Counted from the first letter of the stretch, positions 1 to 10,062 are shown. The stretch is DNA of 64,000 bases from JAEKNW01 sp963677815 (GCA_963677815.1 OY782499.1:310001-374000); one strand, 5' to 3'. Numbers and translations: made by a program. The notes: a model not told the origin generated them from the sequence alone.

Positions 1-1
1 T

Positions 2-937
2 AAACCTACTTACAGATTTGTTTTTGGACTACCTGGTGATTCTTTCGCTATTGATGTAGCCGAAGGTTTAGGGTTAAACGCTAAAATAATTAACCGTTCT
101 AAAGAGTTAGCTGGTACTCAAAATGTAGAACTCACTAATCTAATTAAAAGATTGGAAGTTGAGAAGAAAAAGCTCGGACAAGTAACCTATAAACATGAGC
201 TCCAGGTTGCCCTGCTCAAGGGAAGAGAAGAAGAATATAAGAATAAGATTAATCAGTTAGAGACTGAAGCTAAGGAAATAAAGAAGAAACAATTGAAAGA
301 AGCTCAGCAATACTTGATAGACATGCAAAAAGAGCTAAATCAAGACTTAGATAATATCAAAAAATTAGATAAAGAGGAAAGAAAGAACAGAAATCAAAAG
401 GTTTTAAAGAAATTAAATCAAAAACATCAAGAGATTAAAACTGAAAAACAAAAACTTTCTAAACACGTAGGAGCAAAGATTAACCAAGCTGAAGTTGGTA
501 TGAGAGTCTGGGTTGAGAGTTTTGAAACTGAAGCAACCATAGCAGAGATTAGCAAATCAGCTGTTATAGTTGATATGGATGGTATAACTTTCAAAACTTC
601 TTTAGATAATATAATTTCCTTGCCTGAACATAAGCAAAAGCTTAATAAGAAAGAGGAAACTGTATCCTTGGTTTCTACTAGTCATACCCCTAAAGCCTCC
701 TTTGAATTAAAATTATTAGGTCTAACCTTTGATGAATCTAAAGTTTTAATAAATGAGTTCATAGATAATGCTCATTTAGCAGGCTTAAAGAAATTAAGAA
801 TAGTACATGGTAAAGGTACTGGAGCCTTGAGAACTAAAGTCAGACAGCACTTGCAAAGAATTAGAATTGTTAAAACTTTCTATACACCTCCTGAAAATGC
901 TGGTGGTTCTGGGGTAACAATAGTTGAACTTCACTAA
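2..937 (+). CDS. mutS2: MutS2 family DNA-binding ATPase/nuclease, 3' part only
   Basis: The reading frame is open from base 2, so the gene begins outside the window. The visible part starts with PTYRFVFGLPGDSFA, which matches the segment after the MutS2 ATPase core. A long charged coiled coil (clamp) follows, then a KOW-like stretch, and a C-terminal Smr domain in roughly the last 80 residues with the motif HGKGTGALR. MutS2 acts in recombination control and in rescue of collided ribosomes rather than in mismatch repair. The usual Smr LDLxG motif reads LKLLG here, so the Asp linked to Smr nuclease function is absent. The family call is secure; nuclease activity is doubtful. Confidence 0.93.
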   Translation, partial: KPTYRFVFGLPGDSFAIDVAEGLGLNAKIINRSKELAGTQNVELTNLIKRLEVEKKKLGQVTYKHELQVALLKGREEEYKNKINQLETEAKEIKKKQLKEAQQYLIDMQKELNQDLDNIKKLDKEERKNRNQKVLKKLNQKHQEIKTEKQKLSKHVGAKINQAEVGMRVWVESFETEATIAEISKSAVIVDMDGITFKTSLDNIISLPEHKQKLNKKEETVSLVSTSHTPKASFELKLLGLTFDESKVLINEFIDNAHLAGLKKLRIVHGKGTGALRTKVRQHLQRIRIVKTFYTPPENAGGSGVTIVELH

Positions 938-1010
938 GAGAAATTTATCTTAGCAAAATATAATGAATTTCTTAATTTATCAATAAGAAAATATTTAAGG
1001 ATAAAAGTTA

Positions 1011-2732
1011 ATGGATAACTCTTTAATAGAGCAAATCAGAGATAGCAATAACATAGTTGATGTAATATCAGCCTACCTGCCTTTAAAGCGGAGTGGTGCC
1101 AACTATAAGGGATTATGCCCTTTTCATGATGATAAGCACCCTTCTATGATGGTATCTGAACAAAAGCAGATATTCAAGTGCTTTGTCTGTGGTAAAGGTG
1201 GTAATGTTTTCACTTTTGTCCAAGAATATGAAAAAATAACTTTTATAGAAGCAGTAACAAAACTTGCTCAAAGAGTTGGTATAACAGTCAAGGAAACTGC
1301 TAAAGATAAGAGAGCTGTATCTAAAAAAACTAAAATTCTTGATGTTTATAGATTAGCGAATGAATATTATGTTAATAATTTGAAAGAATACGGACAAGAT
1401 GTTTATAAATATCTCGAGAATAGAGGTATCTCTCAAGATTTAGCAAATAAACTAGAGCTTGGTTATGCCCTAGATAGTTTTACAGGACTTCTAAATCAGG
1501 TTAAACGAGAAGATATAGCTCAAGAAATCATAGGAGATAGTGGATTATTCAAGGACTCTAACAAGGGACGCTATGATGCTTTTAGAAATAGATTAATCTT
1601 TCCTATCCACTCTCATACGGGGCAGATTGTTGCCTTTGGAGGAAGACAACTGAGTGACGAAGATAAAGGTGGAAAATATATCAACTCTCCCACTACAGAA
1701 GTCTATACCAAAGGAAATGAACTTTATGGTTTCTTTCTAACTAAGTATGATATTGCCAAGGTGAATTATGCTATCATATCAGAAGGATATCTTGATTTCT
1801 TGCGTTTATATTCAGAAGGTTTTACAAATTCAGTAGCAGCCTTAGGCACAGCCCTTACAGAAAAGCAGTTAACCCTACTCAGCAGATATACTAAAAATGT
1901 TTATCTCCTCTATGACGGAGATGATGCAGGACGTAAAGCTGCTATATCTAGTGGGCTAAAATGTATAGAAATGGGGCTAACTGCTAAAGTAGTTGTCTTA
2001 CCTCAAGGCGAAGACCCAGATTCAATATTGTTAAATAAAGGTAAAGAGTATTTACAAAAGTTGATAGATAAGCCACTAGCTTTTTTAAGTTTTGTTAGGC
2101 AAACACAGATTTTAGCTAAAGAGAATAAAGATAAAATTAAACTTCTATTAGATAGTGTTGCCAAATTAACAGACCTTATTGATAGAGAGATGATGATTAA
2201 AAGCATTAGTGAAGAATTTTCTATAAATGAGAACTCTGTTAGAGCAAGTGTTAATCAACAGAAACAGATTGCTAGAAAGCCTAAATCAGCAATAGGATTT
2301 GAGCTACAAATGCATACTGAAGAAAAAGAGCTCTTTCAATTTATGTTAAACAACCCAGAAGAGATAAAAAATATTTGCGAAATCATTAATTCAGATTACT
2401 TTTTTGATGATATTTATAAAAAAATGTTTAATACTTTGACAGAAAATGAGGACTTTCTAAATTTGTTTACTCATTCCCAAATTATTGATTTTTTCAAAGA
2501 TGAGAGTTTAAAAAACATTGCAGTAGAGTTAATTCTTTTAGGTGAACCCCAAAGAGACATCTTGCATATTATCAAGGATATAAAACTCCGTAAATTGAAG
2601 AATGATTTAAGTGTTGTAAACAAGCAGATAATAACTGATGGCTTTACAACAGAGCTTTTAGAAAAGAAACAAAATATTAAAAATGAGATTTTACGTTTAA
2701 ACACTGCAATAGTGAGTAATTTATTAACTTGA
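1011..2732 (+). CDS. dnaG: DNA primase DnaG
   Basis: Synthesises RNA primers for replication. The N-terminal CHC2 zinc finger is visible with ligands Cys36, His39, Cys57 and Cys60. A DnaG core and Toprim domain follow, with EGYLDFLRL near residue 257 as the catalytic Glu motif and DGDDAGRKA near residue 303 as the metal-binding acidic motif. The last 140 or so residues form a helical, DnaB-interacting type C-terminal domain. At 573 residues the length is normal. The ATG at 1011 follows a purine-rich AAGGAT. The stop lies only 9 bp before rpoD, giving the classical primase-sigma factor operon. Confidence 0.97.
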   Translation: MDNSLIEQIRDSNNIVDVISAYLPLKRSGANYKGLCPFHDDKHPSMMVSEQKQIFKCFVCGKGGNVFTFVQEYEKITFIEAVTKLAQRVGITVKETAKDKRAVSKKTKILDVYRLANEYYVNNLKEYGQDVYKYLENRGISQDLANKLELGYALDSFTGLLNQVKREDIAQEIIGDSGLFKDSNKGRYDAFRNRLIFPIHSHTGQIVAFGGRQLSDEDKGGKYINSPTTEVYTKGNELYGFFLTKYDIAKVNYAIISEGYLDFLRLYSEGFTNSVAALGTALTEKQLTLLSRYTKNVYLLYDGDDAGRKAAISSGLKCIEMGLTAKVVVLPQGEDPDSILLNKGKEYLQKLIDKPLAFLSFVRQTQILAKENKDKIKLLLDSVAKLTDLIDREMMIKSISEEFSINENSVRASVNQQKQIARKPKSAIGFELQMHTEEKELFQFMLNNPEEIKNICEIINSDYFFDDIYKKMFNTLTENEDFLNLFTHSQIIDFFKDESLKNIAVELILLGEPQRDILHIIKDIKLRKLKNDLSVVNKQIITDGFTTELLEKKQNIKNEILRLNTAIVSNLLT

Positions 2733-2741
2733 GGAGATTTA

Positions 2742-4484
2742 ATGCTAACTTACAATGATTGTATTAAAAAATTAGTTGAAATTGGTAAAGAAGCTGGGTT
2801 CATAACCTTTAGACAAATCAATGAACTACTTCCAGCAAATCCTATTTTCTTAGATAAAATCGACGATATCCTTTTTGATTTAATGCAGGAGAATATCGAG
2901 GTTATTGATGAAACTGAGAACAAAGTTAGCAAGGCACAAGTAAAAGTTAAAAAAGAGAAGAAATCAAAAACTCTTAAGACACGTAAATTTTACGATGACC
3001 CTGTTCGTATGTATCTTAAGGAAATGGGAAGAGTACCTCTCCTTGATCGTGAAGGTGAAATTAGAGTTGCTAAGAAAATTGAAGTTTATCATAAAATGAT
3101 AACTAACAATGTCTTTCTCTCTGGTTCAACTCTCAGAGAAATGCAAAACTTCTTGCATCGTTATAAAGAAAAAAGAATTAGATTAGACCAAATTTTTAAA
3201 ATCGATTTTGGAACTGAACTAGATAATAAAAAACCAGATGAGATTATTGACATCTTTAAAACTAGATTAAATGAAATAGAAAAGTGCTTTGATGTCATCG
3301 GGGAAATCTTAAATAATACAGATTTTGATGATACAGGCTTAGCTTCTCGCCAAGAAGAAATAGATGCAAATAGAGAAAGAATTGTAGAACTTTTTTCAAC
3401 CTTCGTGTTTAATGATAAATTAATTAAAAGATTGGTTTATCGTGTTAGAAGTCTTGTTGATAGAATAGTAGAATCTAATACTATCATTGAGAAAATTACG
3501 AAAATTAAAAGATATTCTGTTGAAGAAATCTGTTCTTTCGGAAGAAAAGCTAAAAAGTCTGATGAAGAGTTTGAAGAAGTTAAAGATGAAACTGGTATAG
3601 ACCCTAATCTCTTTATCGAGACCCTAAGAAAGATTAAGAATGCTAAAAGAAAGATACGCCGTGTAGAATTAGAAACTAGGATGACAGCTAGTGAGTTAGT
3701 CTTCTTACTCAGAGAAATTGAAAGAGGTGAAAGAACTAAAGAACGTGCTCAAAGCGATATGATTGAAGCAAACGTGAGATTAGTTATTTCTATTGCCAAA
3801 CGTTATAATAACCGTGGTTTAGACTTCTTAGATTTGATTCAAGAAGGTAATACTGGTCTGATGAAAGCAGTTGAGAAATATGACTATAAAAAAGGTTATA
3901 AATTCTCAACTTATGCTACTTGGTGGATTAGACAGGCTATAACAAGAGCTATTGCTGACCAAGCAAGAACTATTCGTGTTCCTGTTCACATGATAGAATC
4001 TATCAATAAAATCAATCGTACATCTAGAAGATTAATGCAAAAACTAGGTAGAGATCCTTTCCCAGAAGAAATTGCACAAGCTCTCGAAATGCCTATAGAT
4101 AAAGTAAAATCTATTCTTAATATATCTAAAGAACCCGTTTCTCTTGATAAACCTATTGGTAATGAATCAGGCGACAGTATTCTTGGTGATTTCATCGAAG
4201 ATAAATCCACTATCTCACCAGAAAGATTAGCTGAACGTTCTCTCTTGAAACGTCAAGTTGATGAAGTACTTCAAACCCTTACTCCTCGTGAAGAAAGAGT
4301 TATTAGACTTCGCTTTGGTATTGACGATGGTTTCCACAGAACTTTGGAAGAAGTTGGTAATATCTTTAATGTTACCCGTGAAAGAATTAGACAGATTGAA
4401 GATAAGGCTCTTAAGAAATTAAGACACCCTACTAGAGCTTCAATCTTGCAAGAGTTTATTAATAACTTTAACTTAAAAACTTAA
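2742..4484 (+). CDS. rpoD: RNA polymerase primary sigma factor RpoD (sigma-70)
   Basis: Housekeeping sigma factor. Visible parts are a region 1.1-like N-terminus, region 1.2 (DPVRMYLKEMGRVPLLDREG, near residues 85-105), a spacer of about 200 residues (non-conserved region), region 2 (NVRLVISIAKRYNNRG, then KFSTYATWWIRQAITRAI for -10 recognition and melting), region 3, and region 4 (LTPREERVIRLRFG ... VTRERIRQIEDKALKKLRHP for -35 recognition). GAGGAG sits 6 bp before the ATG. It is co-transcribed with dnaG and ends at a strong hairpin terminator. Confidence 0.98.
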   Translation: MLTYNDCIKKLVEIGKEAGFITFRQINELLPANPIFLDKIDDILFDLMQENIEVIDETENKVSKAQVKVKKEKKSKTLKTRKFYDDPVRMYLKEMGRVPLLDREGEIRVAKKIEVYHKMITNNVFLSGSTLREMQNFLHRYKEKRIRLDQIFKIDFGTELDNKKPDEIIDIFKTRLNEIEKCFDVIGEILNNTDFDDTGLASRQEEIDANRERIVELFSTFVFNDKLIKRLVYRVRSLVDRIVESNTIIEKITKIKRYSVEEICSFGRKAKKSDEEFEEVKDETGIDPNLFIETLRKIKNAKRKIRRVELETRMTASELVFLLREIERGERTKERAQSDMIEANVRLVISIAKRYNNRGLDFLDLIQEGNTGLMKAVEKYDYKKGYKFSTYATWWIRQAITRAIADQARTIRVPVHMIESINKINRTSRRLMQKLGRDPFPEEIAQALEMPIDKVKSILNISKEPVSLDKPIGNESGDSILGDFIEDKSTISPERLAERSLLKRQVDEVLQTLTPREERVIRLRFGIDDGFHRTLEEVGNIFNVTRERIRQIEDKALKKLRHPTRASILQEFINNFNLKT

Positions 4485-4907
4485 ATTTTATAGATATATT
4501 AAAGCCCCTTTTCATAAGGGGCTTTTTGATTATATCTAGAATATTACTCTTTGTTAACTGGGAACGTCTTCATCTCTCAAGGCAAAAGAAAGGATCTCTT
4601 TCAAGTAGAGTGTGTCTAAACAAAAATTCACTCTTCTTGCAGCTTCAGAGGAGCGATATCTTTGTAGATATGTAATGTAAGACTCTTCTGTCGAGCAGTG
4701 TAGATTCCCTCTACCGTCCGACTGAAAAGGCATTATCTACATTTTGCAGCAGTTTGTTTCTTATGATGACACTTGATTATCTATCTACCTCTTACCCACT
4801 TTACCTTAGAGAGAACCATAAGAAAGAAAGCCAGCATCCTTGCTGGCTTTCTCAGTATTTTGAAAGATAGATGCCTACATCCTTGCTAGCATCCTAAATA
4901 TTTTTAT
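4485..4907. other. Intergenic region with broken repeat copies
   Basis: This 423-bp gap holds the rpoD terminator, then a stretch at about 4553-4594 that resembles 6327-6366 (shared CTTCATCTCT..AAGGCAAAAGAAAG). About 225 bp follow with no recognisable gene but with one AGCTCCAGAGG-type repeat at 4641-4668. The gap ends in the 112-bp repeat that begins at 4821. No open frame with plausible coding character was seen. Confidence 0.6.
4501..4529 (+). terminator. Rho-independent terminator of dnaG-rpoD
   Basis: A 10-bp stem (AAAGCCCCTT / AAGGGGCTTT) with a 5-nt loop runs into a T tract, 16 bp after the rpoD stop. Confidence 0.9.
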
Positions 4908-4932
4908 TTATTTCATCAATACCATTTTCTGA
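4821..4932 (-). repeat. 112-bp perfect direct repeat, copy 1 (gene 3' end plus hairpin)
   Basis: Every base of 4821-4932 matches 6361-6472. On the minus strand the repeat encodes the last residues (QKMVLMK) of the secreted protein ending at 4908, its stop codon and 3' untranslated region, and a hairpin at 4826-4851. The hairpin has an 11-bp stem and a 4-nt loop; read on the minus strand its apex region is GCAAGGATGC. It sits where a terminator is expected, although the T tract is interrupted. Confidence 0.95.
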
Positions 4933-6215
4933 AGATGGCTTGTATTACCAACTTTTAGTTTAGCAAAATAGATTCCTGATGCTAGGCTTTTTCCTTCATC
5001 ATTATCGCCTTTCCAAACAACTTGATAATTACCAGGAGATTTATTTTCTTTAAGCAGACTCTTAACCTTCTGACCTCTCAAGTTATAAATTGAAATTTCA
5101 ACTAAATCATCTGTTTTAGAACTTTTAGTTGGTATTGTGTAGCTTATGGTAGTTTGTGGGTTGAATGGATTTGGATAAATAGTTGGAATAGTACTAATAG
5201 CTACCTCCGCATCTTCATTACAGACAAAAACTTGGTACATATATTGAGTATAACTTGAATAATAACCATCAGGATAAAAATGATCTCGCTGTACTAAATT
5301 ACCTGCTGAATCATAAGAAGAAACACTATATGAATTGTATGTCCACACACTATCAGCTAAAGAGCAAGAGTAGTAAAAAGTTGTATCAACCAAACATTCA
5401 ATATTATAAGTGTATTCTGATCTATCTTCGTAGATATTATTAATCTGGTTATAATTACTTTTATAAGAGGTAAGTAGGCCATTATTGTTATAAGAATACT
5501 GTCTTGCATCGTCAATTAAATATTCTTCATAATAGTTGTTATACGAGTAGTAATACCATTGAACTAATGCAGAATTTTCATTATATTCATAGATATAATA
5601 CTCATCTGGCATAATATTTTCTAGGTCTGTTATTATACCATTATAGTGATTTATTCTAATGATTAATCCTTCATCATTGAATATTGTCTTAACAGTTTTG
5701 AAGGTTGTATCAGGAGGAACAATGTATGCATTATCACAACGTTTTGTTATGTACTTGATATGATTTTGCAAATCATATTCATAGCTTGTTTCCCTGTGAA
5801 ATTCTCCATAATGATGGTCAAAAGTCGTATTATACTCTCTAGATATTAAATCATTCAAGTATTCATAAACACATTCTCCAAGCAATGTATAAGAGTTTTC
5901 ATAACCTTGACCATATCTTTGGGTAAAAATTTTCTGTCCCAAAGAGTTATAATTATAGTTAGTTCGAGAAATCAATTCGAATTGAGGAGCTGAGTCAGGA
6001 TAGTACAATCGCGAATATGTTTTTGAACATATTGTTTGATAAAACGTATCTCTGAAAACATTAAGATAATCTTCAGGAAATGATTGTTCAGATTCAAAAA
6101 ATTTAAAGTTTGATGTTATGTTATTAAGATGTTGTTTATGAATGGCCCCTGATAAATGAGCATATAGAAGTAATAAAATTGAAAACATTACATACACAGA
6201 TTTAATTTTTTTCAT
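4908..6215 (-). CDS. Secreted protein with YD-like repeats and a type IX sorting domain
   Basis: The N-terminus is a typical signal peptide (KK, then a hydrophobic FSILLLLYAHLSGA). The body is rich in Tyr and Asn. It contains short repeated motifs of the kind YEYN, YTYN, YSYNNNGLLTSY and SYDSAGNLVQRDHF, which resemble YD/RHS-type repeats of surface proteins. The last 80 or so residues are a type A C-terminal sorting domain (IYPNPFNPQTTISYTIP ... SGIYFAKLKVGN), implying export across the outer membrane by a type IX-like system. The function of the body is unknown. The sorting domain is closely related to that of the next gene upstream, and their extreme 3' ends are identical in DNA. Confidence 0.75.
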   Translation of the reverse strand: MKKIKSVYVMFSILLLLYAHLSGAIHKQHLNNITSNFKFFESEQSFPEDYLNVFRDTFYQTICSKTYSRLYYPDSAPQFELISRTNYNYNSLGQKIFTQRYGQGYENSYTLLGECVYEYLNDLISREYNTTFDHHYGEFHRETSYEYDLQNHIKYITKRCDNAYIVPPDTTFKTVKTIFNDEGLIIRINHYNGIITDLENIMPDEYYIYEYNENSALVQWYYYSYNNYYEEYLIDDARQYSYNNNGLLTSYKSNYNQINNIYEDRSEYTYNIECLVDTTFYYSCSLADSVWTYNSYSVSSYDSAGNLVQRDHFYPDGYYSSYTQYMYQVFVCNEDAEVAISTIPTIYPNPFNPQTTISYTIPTKSSKTDDLVEISIYNLRGQKVKSLLKENKSPGNYQVVWKGDNDEGKSLASGIYFAKLKVGNTSHLQKMVLMK

Positions 6216-6360
6216 AATTCCCCCTATCTTTTATTATAAAAATAATCATAATAACATTAATGTCAAGTAAAAATATAATAAATACATAACAAGATTGAGA
6301 TTATTTAACAATTTAAACCACATATTTGTCGACTGGTGGCGCCTTCATCTCTAAGGCAAA

Positions 6361-6472
6361 AGAAAGAAAGCCAGCATCCTTGCTGGCTTTCTCAGTATTT
6401 TGAAAGATAGATGCCTACATCCTTGCTAGCATCCTAAATATTTTTATTTATTTCATCAATACCATTTTCTGA
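6361..6472 (-). repeat. 112-bp perfect direct repeat, copy 2
   Basis: Identical to 4821-4932. It covers the last codons, stop and hairpin (6366-6391) of the gingipain-family gene that ends at 6448. Identity stops abruptly two bases beyond the shared ACCATTTTCTGA, although both proteins go on to encode homologous sorting domains. This suggests recent gene conversion or a duplicated 3' module. Confidence 0.95.
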
Positions 6473-9400
6473 TAATCTCTTGAATTACCAACCTTCAATT
6501 TAGCAAAATATATGCCTGAGGCAACACTTTTCTTTTGGTCATTATCCCCTTTCCAAACTACTTGGTAGTTACCTGGAGATTTATGATCTTTAAGTAAAGT
6601 CTTTACCTTTTGACCTTTTAAATTATAAATTTCTATTTCTACTAGAGCATTCTTTTTCAGATTATTCGTAGGAATAGAATAAGATATAGTAGTTTCTGGA
6701 TTAAATGGATTTGGATAATTTCCCTCTATTCTAGCAGTTATCAAGTCAATATCATGACTAATATTATCTGTTGGTGAAACTACATGAATATCATCAACAT
6801 ACCAGCCTTCTGCAACAGTTGCTCCATCTGAGCCAAAGACAAATCTAAACTGTACTTGTCCTGAGTTAGAGCCAAGATTAAAGCTGACCTCACTCCAAGG
6901 AATATTACCTGAAAATACAGGAGTTGAACCAGCAATAGGGCAAGCTTCATTAGTTCTGATATAGTAAGGATAACCTCCCTCAGGCTCAATTATATTAAAT
7001 GGTCCACCGTTAACAGACATTTCAAGATAACCACCATCCCAAGCATAAGTTGAGTTAGTTGCATCCTTTTCAGCACTCATCTTATGTGAGAAAACAAATT
7101 GAGAATTAGCTACTATATTAAATACTGGTGAAACAAGATAACCATAAGCACTATTTGAATAATGACCTGGTCCAATTCCACCAAATTTAAAGCTATAAGA
7201 ACCATTTGGTGTATTATTCTGCTGGTCACTTCTGTGCCATTGATTAGTAAATTGATTACTAGGAGCTTGAGTTATAAAGCCATCATCACCAGTTTCAAAA
7301 GTAAACATATCTAAGCCAACTAAGAAATCATAAATATATTCTTCCACAGTGAAGAAAGGATCTATTACAGTAACAACAAAGTTACCTGGGTCATAATTAT
7401 CAATTGAATCATTAATATTTAAGGTGAAAATATCTTCTAAAACAAGGCTTTCATTTGGAGCTATTTCAGTTATAGTATAAGCAGCTGGAGAAACTGTTAT
7501 TCCTGTATAATAAGAATAGAAAACAAGTTCAATATTTCTAGCATAACCAGAACCATTATTTGTGAAAGATAAGTTTATTGGATTATTTGTATTAGCTTCA
7601 GGAGCTAAAGCATTAGAAGTTAAAATGACAGCATCTAGAACAACTTCAGATGCATTGAGAGTAAGATAACTTTGATACACAGATTCTTGCTGACCAAAAT
7701 AAGTTGTGAAGATAAGTTCTGCTTCCTCTTGGTCTTCATGTCCACCTAAATTTTTTACTTCAAAAACATTATCAAAACTAGCTACTTCTTGTCCTGCAAA
7801 TGAACCCAAATATAAAGAATCTTGCACAACTTCAAGGTGTTCATTCATAGAAACAAGTTTCATATAAGCTTGTCCATCAAAAGATTCAACTCCAAAATTC
7901 TGCACATTTATACTAAAGTTAGCGAGATCATTAGCAGAAAATTCAGATTGAGAATGATTGTTAGTAATAGCAGTAAGACCTAAATAAGCTTGGTCACCTT
8001 GAACCACTTCAATATCAATTTCTTTAGGAAGATGATAAGGAGCATTTAAGATTAGTCTGTAGTTCCCTGCTAGCAAAGAAGTTGTAGTTGAGAAATAAAT
8101 ATTTCCTAAGATATCTCTTTCACCTGTCCAGAGAATTTCATTATCTGTATCTACAAAAGCAACCACAGTGTTTGGAGTAGAGATATCAAGAAGAAAACCA
8201 TTCTCCCCCTGTTGCCATACTGTAGGAATATTTTCTTCTATAGTAGCTGGTGTTTCCTTCCATAAATTCATTGCTGGGTCGCCAAAAAGATTTGTTTCAT
8301 AATAAACCCAGTACATAGTACCATTATCCATCATTGGAATATTATCTATTTTACTGTCATTTAAGGTCTCCCCTATTTCGACTATTTCTTCAGTAAAGAT
8401 AGCATCAACCCATTGTCTATGGTATTTTTGAGAAACACCATTAGTAGAACCTTGGGTACCCCAACCATAACGAGAATGAGAAATCATAGCTACTGCAGAA
8501 GTTTCGATTCCAGTAAATCTCTCAGTAATACAATCAGCACCATAATCGCCTACATAAGTACCTCGATTATCAAATGCACCAGCATAACAGCCTTGAGTAA
8601 AATGAACAGAGAAATTGCCATTGTTTCCATTGTTAGTAATGTTGTTTACAGTAACATAATCATTCGATAATCTCATGTTATAAGTGGTGTTAGAGTGACC
8701 TAGATGGTTAACATAAGTTGCACCTTCATTCAAAAGAGGGAATAATTGAGAGCCATACCAAGCATCTGCATAGCCATAGTCTCTGTCATATAACTTTGAG
8801 AATGTCCAGTCTTCTGGATAACCTGTAGTTTCATAACCATATAAATTTGTAGTACCGATTAATTCATCCATGTGGTCACCACCCCAAGTAGGACCTTCCC
8901 ATAACCATTCTCCCACCATTACTGAAGTTTCTACTAAGTCCATAACTGGTTCTTCTGTAAACTTATGTAGCTTATTGATAATATTATCTAATTCAATAGA
9001 ATTATTATAGCAAATTCTACCGACAGCTAAATCTGGCATTAAGTCAGTTTCTTGTGATTCTCCAAAGATATTATTTCCATTATTATCCCAATTGCCATTA
9101 AGGTTTGAATAATAACAATCTGCAGGAATATCATAATCGGTTTGAGCTTCATTTGAAGCATAGAATCCTCTATGAGGTATTACATCAGCATCACCTGCAA
9201 GCAAAACAAACTGCAGGTCGTTTTCAGCTTGAGAATAGTAATAAATGATGTATTCACGTATCTTTTCAGGTAAATCACGGAAACTTGCGCCACCTGGTAC
9301 TGGATTATTTTCAATGCTTTCAATGGAAAGAAGTTCCACATTCCTATTTCTCATTGTGTGATAGTATTCGATTTGTTGAATCTGACTAAGATATTCTTCA

Positions 9401-10062
9401 GGATAAATAATTAAATAATCTATACCTGTATTTCTTGTTGCATTAGGCATTGGAACCATCTCAGGATTATCAACACTTTTTATCAATCTTTTATATACAG
9501 ACATGTTGTCTTTTCTCAAAGCCTGAGCTTGAAAACCAGCATTTGTTACAGCAGTTTCGATTTCTACAGTAGCTTGAGAATACCAAATAATTTTGTTTTC
9601 TTGAGGATAGTATTCTACTGGAGAGAAGGCAAAAGAACCAACACTATGACCTGCCATGAAATCAGTTCTGATATTCTTAGTTGTTTCATAAGGGAAAGCC
9701 TTGGAGGAGCTATAAATCTCCGTATTGGGCTCTGTGAATTTAGCATCTTCCATTAATGACAGTGGATATTGCTGTTGAACAGGAAAAAGCTCCTTATCTA
9801 AAATAATCTCTTGTGCCTTCCCAAAACGAACATTGATAGAAGTAATTTCTTCACTTGTTGGTAAATAAATCATGTTTCCTTTATAAGGTAACTGTGGTTG
9901 TGCAGGAACACCGTTCAGGAAACAATCTTCCATCATTATTTTTGTGTAATGGCCAGTCTCCTCAATAACTGGTTCATCAAAATTATAAGTCATTGTTATT
10001 GTAGCATACATTAATTGAGCTACAATCATTAAAAGTGAAAAAACTAATAGTCGCTTAGTCAT
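6448..10062 (-). CDS. Gingipain-family (C25) secreted cysteine peptidase with type IX sorting domain
   Basis: A large secreted peptidase. After a signal peptide (RLLVFSLLMIVAQLMYA) comes a propeptide, then a C25 catalytic domain. The catalytic dyad is visible as His456 in NHLGHSNTTYN and Cys492 in HFTQGCYAGAFDN, a spacing similar to that in gingipains. The chain continues with Ig-like/CARDB-like beta domains, a MAM/immune-inhibitor-like jelly roll near residues 930-1100 (FETGDDGFI, WYVDDIHV), and a type A sorting domain (NYPNPFNPETTISYSIP). It probably degrades extracellular protein to feed amino-acid fermentation. That role is inferred. Confidence 0.88.
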   Translation of the reverse strand: MTKRLLVFSLLMIVAQLMYATITMTYNFDEPVIEETGHYTKIMMEDCFLNGVPAQPQLPYKGNMIYLPTSEEITSINVRFGKAQEIILDKELFPVQQQYPLSLMEDAKFTEPNTEIYSSSKAFPYETTKNIRTDFMAGHSVGSFAFSPVEYYPQENKIIWYSQATVEIETAVTNAGFQAQALRKDNMSVYKRLIKSVDNPEMVPMPNATRNTGIDYLIIYPEEYLSQIQQIEYYHTMRNRNVELLSIESIENNPVPGGASFRDLPEKIREYIIYYYSQAENDLQFVLLAGDADVIPHRGFYASNEAQTDYDIPADCYYSNLNGNWDNNGNNIFGESQETDLMPDLAVGRICYNNSIELDNIINKLHKFTEEPVMDLVETSVMVGEWLWEGPTWGGDHMDELIGTTNLYGYETTGYPEDWTFSKLYDRDYGYADAWYGSQLFPLLNEGATYVNHLGHSNTTYNMRLSNDYVTVNNITNNGNNGNFSVHFTQGCYAGAFDNRGTYVGDYGADCITERFTGIETSAVAMISHSRYGWGTQGSTNGVSQKYHRQWVDAIFTEEIVEIGETLNDSKIDNIPMMDNGTMYWVYYETNLFGDPAMNLWKETPATIEENIPTVWQQGENGFLLDISTPNTVVAFVDTDNEILWTGERDILGNIYFSTTTSLLAGNYRLILNAPYHLPKEIDIEVVQGDQAYLGLTAITNNHSQSEFSANDLANFSINVQNFGVESFDGQAYMKLVSMNEHLEVVQDSLYLGSFAGQEVASFDNVFEVKNLGGHEDQEEAELIFTTYFGQQESVYQSYLTLNASEVVLDAVILTSNALAPEANTNNPINLSFTNNGSGYARNIELVFYSYYTGITVSPAAYTITEIAPNESLVLEDIFTLNINDSIDNYDPGNFVVTVIDPFFTVEEYIYDFLVGLDMFTFETGDDGFITQAPSNQFTNQWHRSDQQNNTPNGSYSFKFGGIGPGHYSNSAYGYLVSPVFNIVANSQFVFSHKMSAEKDATNSTYAWDGGYLEMSVNGGPFNIIEPEGGYPYYIRTNEACPIAGSTPVFSGNIPWSEVSFNLGSNSGQVQFRFVFGSDGATVAEGWYVDDIHVVSPTDNISHDIDLITARIEGNYPNPFNPETTISYSIPTNNLKKNALVEIEIYNLKGQKVKTLLKDHKSPGNYQVVWKGDNDQKKSVASGIYFAKLKVGNSRDYQKMVLMK

